A stretch of 7,641 bases of DNA from NCBI GenBank assembly GCA_002432095.1, contig DJFQ01000030.1:1-7641 (forward strand), in the 5' to 3' direction. Shown here in pieces: positions 6,557 through 7,641 of this stretch. Both the position numbers and the translations under genes were made by a program. The notes under the pieces were generated by a model. That model was not told where the DNA came from. It saw nothing but the letters and a program-made list of their open reading frames with translations, and did no database searches. This DNA is from Marinagarivorans sp. UBA5868. Its GTDB lineage: Bacteria; Pseudomonadota; Gammaproteobacteria; Pseudomonadales; Cellvibrionaceae. Position 1 is the stretch's first letter; each line of letters opens with the position of its first letter.

Positions 6557-7641
6557 ATGAGCAATGAATACCGCAAGCTTGGTAGCCGCCGCACCTTCCT
6601 GAAAAACGTCAGCAAGATGGGCTTTTCGTCCGTGATGCTTAACACCGCATTGGCAGGCCCCGGTCTGCTGTGGGCGCGGGGGGCGATTGCCGCGGAAAGC
6701 GGCGCGGCACCCAAGCGTTTGATCACCATTCACGTGACCAACGGCGCCCATCCCGATACCTGGCACCCGGCCACCAAGGGCGCCAACTTTGTATTGCCGC
6801 AGGGTGCAGCACCCTTTGAAGAGGTTCGGCAACACTGTTTGTTTGTCGATGGACTGACCGGGGAGGGTGGCCATGGCCCTCACCATCAATGCGTCACCAA
6901 CAACAAGCGCGACTCCATTGATGTTTATGCGGGCAAAAAGATTGGTGCCGAAACGCCGTATCCGACTCTGCACCTGGCGGCCGTTGCCCAGGGTGATTTA
7001 TCGCGCATCAACAACAACGGCGTGCCGTTCGAGACCAACCCTGTCAAAACCTACGATCGCCTGTTCCCTACAGTGAACACCGGCGGTGATGGCAAGGACT
7101 GGGCGACCATTCGTGCCCAAGGCATCCTCGGCATGAACTTGGAGATGATCAAGGACTTACAAGGCAAACTTAATGCAGTGCAGAAGGAACGCCTGGAGCT
7201 GCATATGGAGTCTGTATCGGCGCTGCAAAAGAACATTCTGCAGCGCGCAGCCGGCAACGGCAGCGCCGCCTGCACCACGCCTTTTTGGGATGGTTCGGTG
7301 GCGGACACCGGCAACCTGAACGCCGAACGACTGGATCTGCAGACCACCGAGCTGCGCGTTGATTTGTACATGGAAATGATCGTACTGGCGATGAAGTGCG
7401 ACCTGTCCCGGGTGGCCACGTTCAGTTTTGGCGATAGCGGGGCGACCATCCTAATTCCCGGCCTCACCAATAATGCTGACTGGCACGGTTGCCAGCACGG
7501 CTACCGCAATGAAGTCGACAACCCCATCGCCCGCGCCTGGTTCTCCAGCAAAATGGTGGCGTTGATCAAAGCGCTGCGCGAAGAACCGGACGTCGATGGC
7601 CGAACCATGCTCGATAACACGCTGATCTATCTCACCAGCGA
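6557..7641 (+). CDS. Tat-exported DUF1552 protein, 3'-truncated
   Basis: The frame opens at ATG 6557, preceded by a purine-rich GAGAGAGA (6542-6549) seven bases upstream, and stays open for 361 codons to the right edge, so the C-terminal end is missing. The N-terminus has a twin-arginine signal, SRRTFLK at residues 10-16, a hydrophobic stretch and a likely cleavage site near AIA-A at 45-46, so the protein is exported folded by Tat. The mature part matches DUF1552: LITIHVTNGAHPDTWHP after the signal, the FVDGL strand, a helical middle, and the late block DWHGCQHG with His310 and His314. An earlier cluster HGPHHQC (106-112) may bind metal or cofactor. From memory, the family is named for an HxxSHH motif; here the late block reads HGCQH, a departure. 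The partner is the dihaem lipoprotein 32 bases upstream, and both are probably on one mRNA. Function is unknown. Confidence 0.92.
   Translation, partial: MSNEYRKLGSRRTFLKNVSKMGFSSVMLNTALAGPGLLWARGAIAAESGAAPKRLITIHVTNGAHPDTWHPATKGANFVLPQGAAPFEEVRQHCLFVDGLTGEGGHGPHHQCVTNNKRDSIDVYAGKKIGAETPYPTLHLAAVAQGDLSRINNNGVPFETNPVKTYDRLFPTVNTGGDGKDWATIRAQGILGMNLEMIKDLQGKLNAVQKERLELHMESVSALQKNILQRAAGNGSAACTTPFWDGSVADTGNLNAERLDLQTTELRVDLYMEMIVLAMKCDLSRVATFSFGDSGATILIPGLTNNADWHGCQHGYRNEVDNPIARAWFSSKMVALIKALREEPDVDGRTMLDNTLIYLTS

Overview
The window looks like chromosomal DNA of a gammaproteobacterium, most likely a Cellvibrio-type polysaccharide degrader (Cellvibrionaceae). The clues are a surface-type lipoprotein with a long, nearly pure serine linker, which is typical of secreted proteins in that group, together with the gammaproteobacterial style of the SulP and universal stress proteins. 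The genus is an inference; no rRNA, tRNA or other marker is present. All five genes read on the + strand. I see no insertion sequence, CRISPR array, prophage or RNA gene.

Layout. (1) Bases 1-942: the 3' two thirds of a metal-dependent amidohydrolase of the imidazolonepropionase-like group, cut by the left edge. (2) Bases 943-1192: a 250-base gap with a possible promoter. (3) Bases 1193-3581: a two-gene operon of a SulP/STAS anion transporter and a tandem-domain universal stress protein, 40 bases apart. (4) Bases 3582-3971: a 390-base gap with unusual structure: four CTCTTTTG repeats that begin inside the stress gene, a hairpin, a candidate sigma70 promoter whose -10 overlaps a 20-bp imperfect palindrome, a second stem-loop, and a 12-bp perfect palindrome near the next start. 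(5) Bases 3972-7641: a large lipoprotein with two CxxCH haem motifs and the DUF1587/1595/1592/1588/1585 array, followed 32 bases later by a Tat-exported DUF1552 protein cut by the right edge.

How the genes fit together. The SulP and Usp genes form a familiar pair: an inner-membrane anion transporter with a cytosolic STAS domain, plus a nucleotide-binding stress protein that may tune it. The DUF1592-type/DUF1552 pair is the most interesting part. Both proteins are predicted to be exported. One is a probable outer-membrane lipoprotein with a class-I-like cytochrome c domain and a second haem site. The other goes through the Tat pathway, which usually handles folded, often cofactor-bearing proteins. 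I know of no established biochemical function for this pair. A roughly 135-residue beta-rich insertion between the DUF1595 and DUF1592 parts could be a substrate-binding (perhaps carbohydrate-binding) module. The hypothesis is an exported redox system acting on an extracellular polymer; the window alone cannot prove it.
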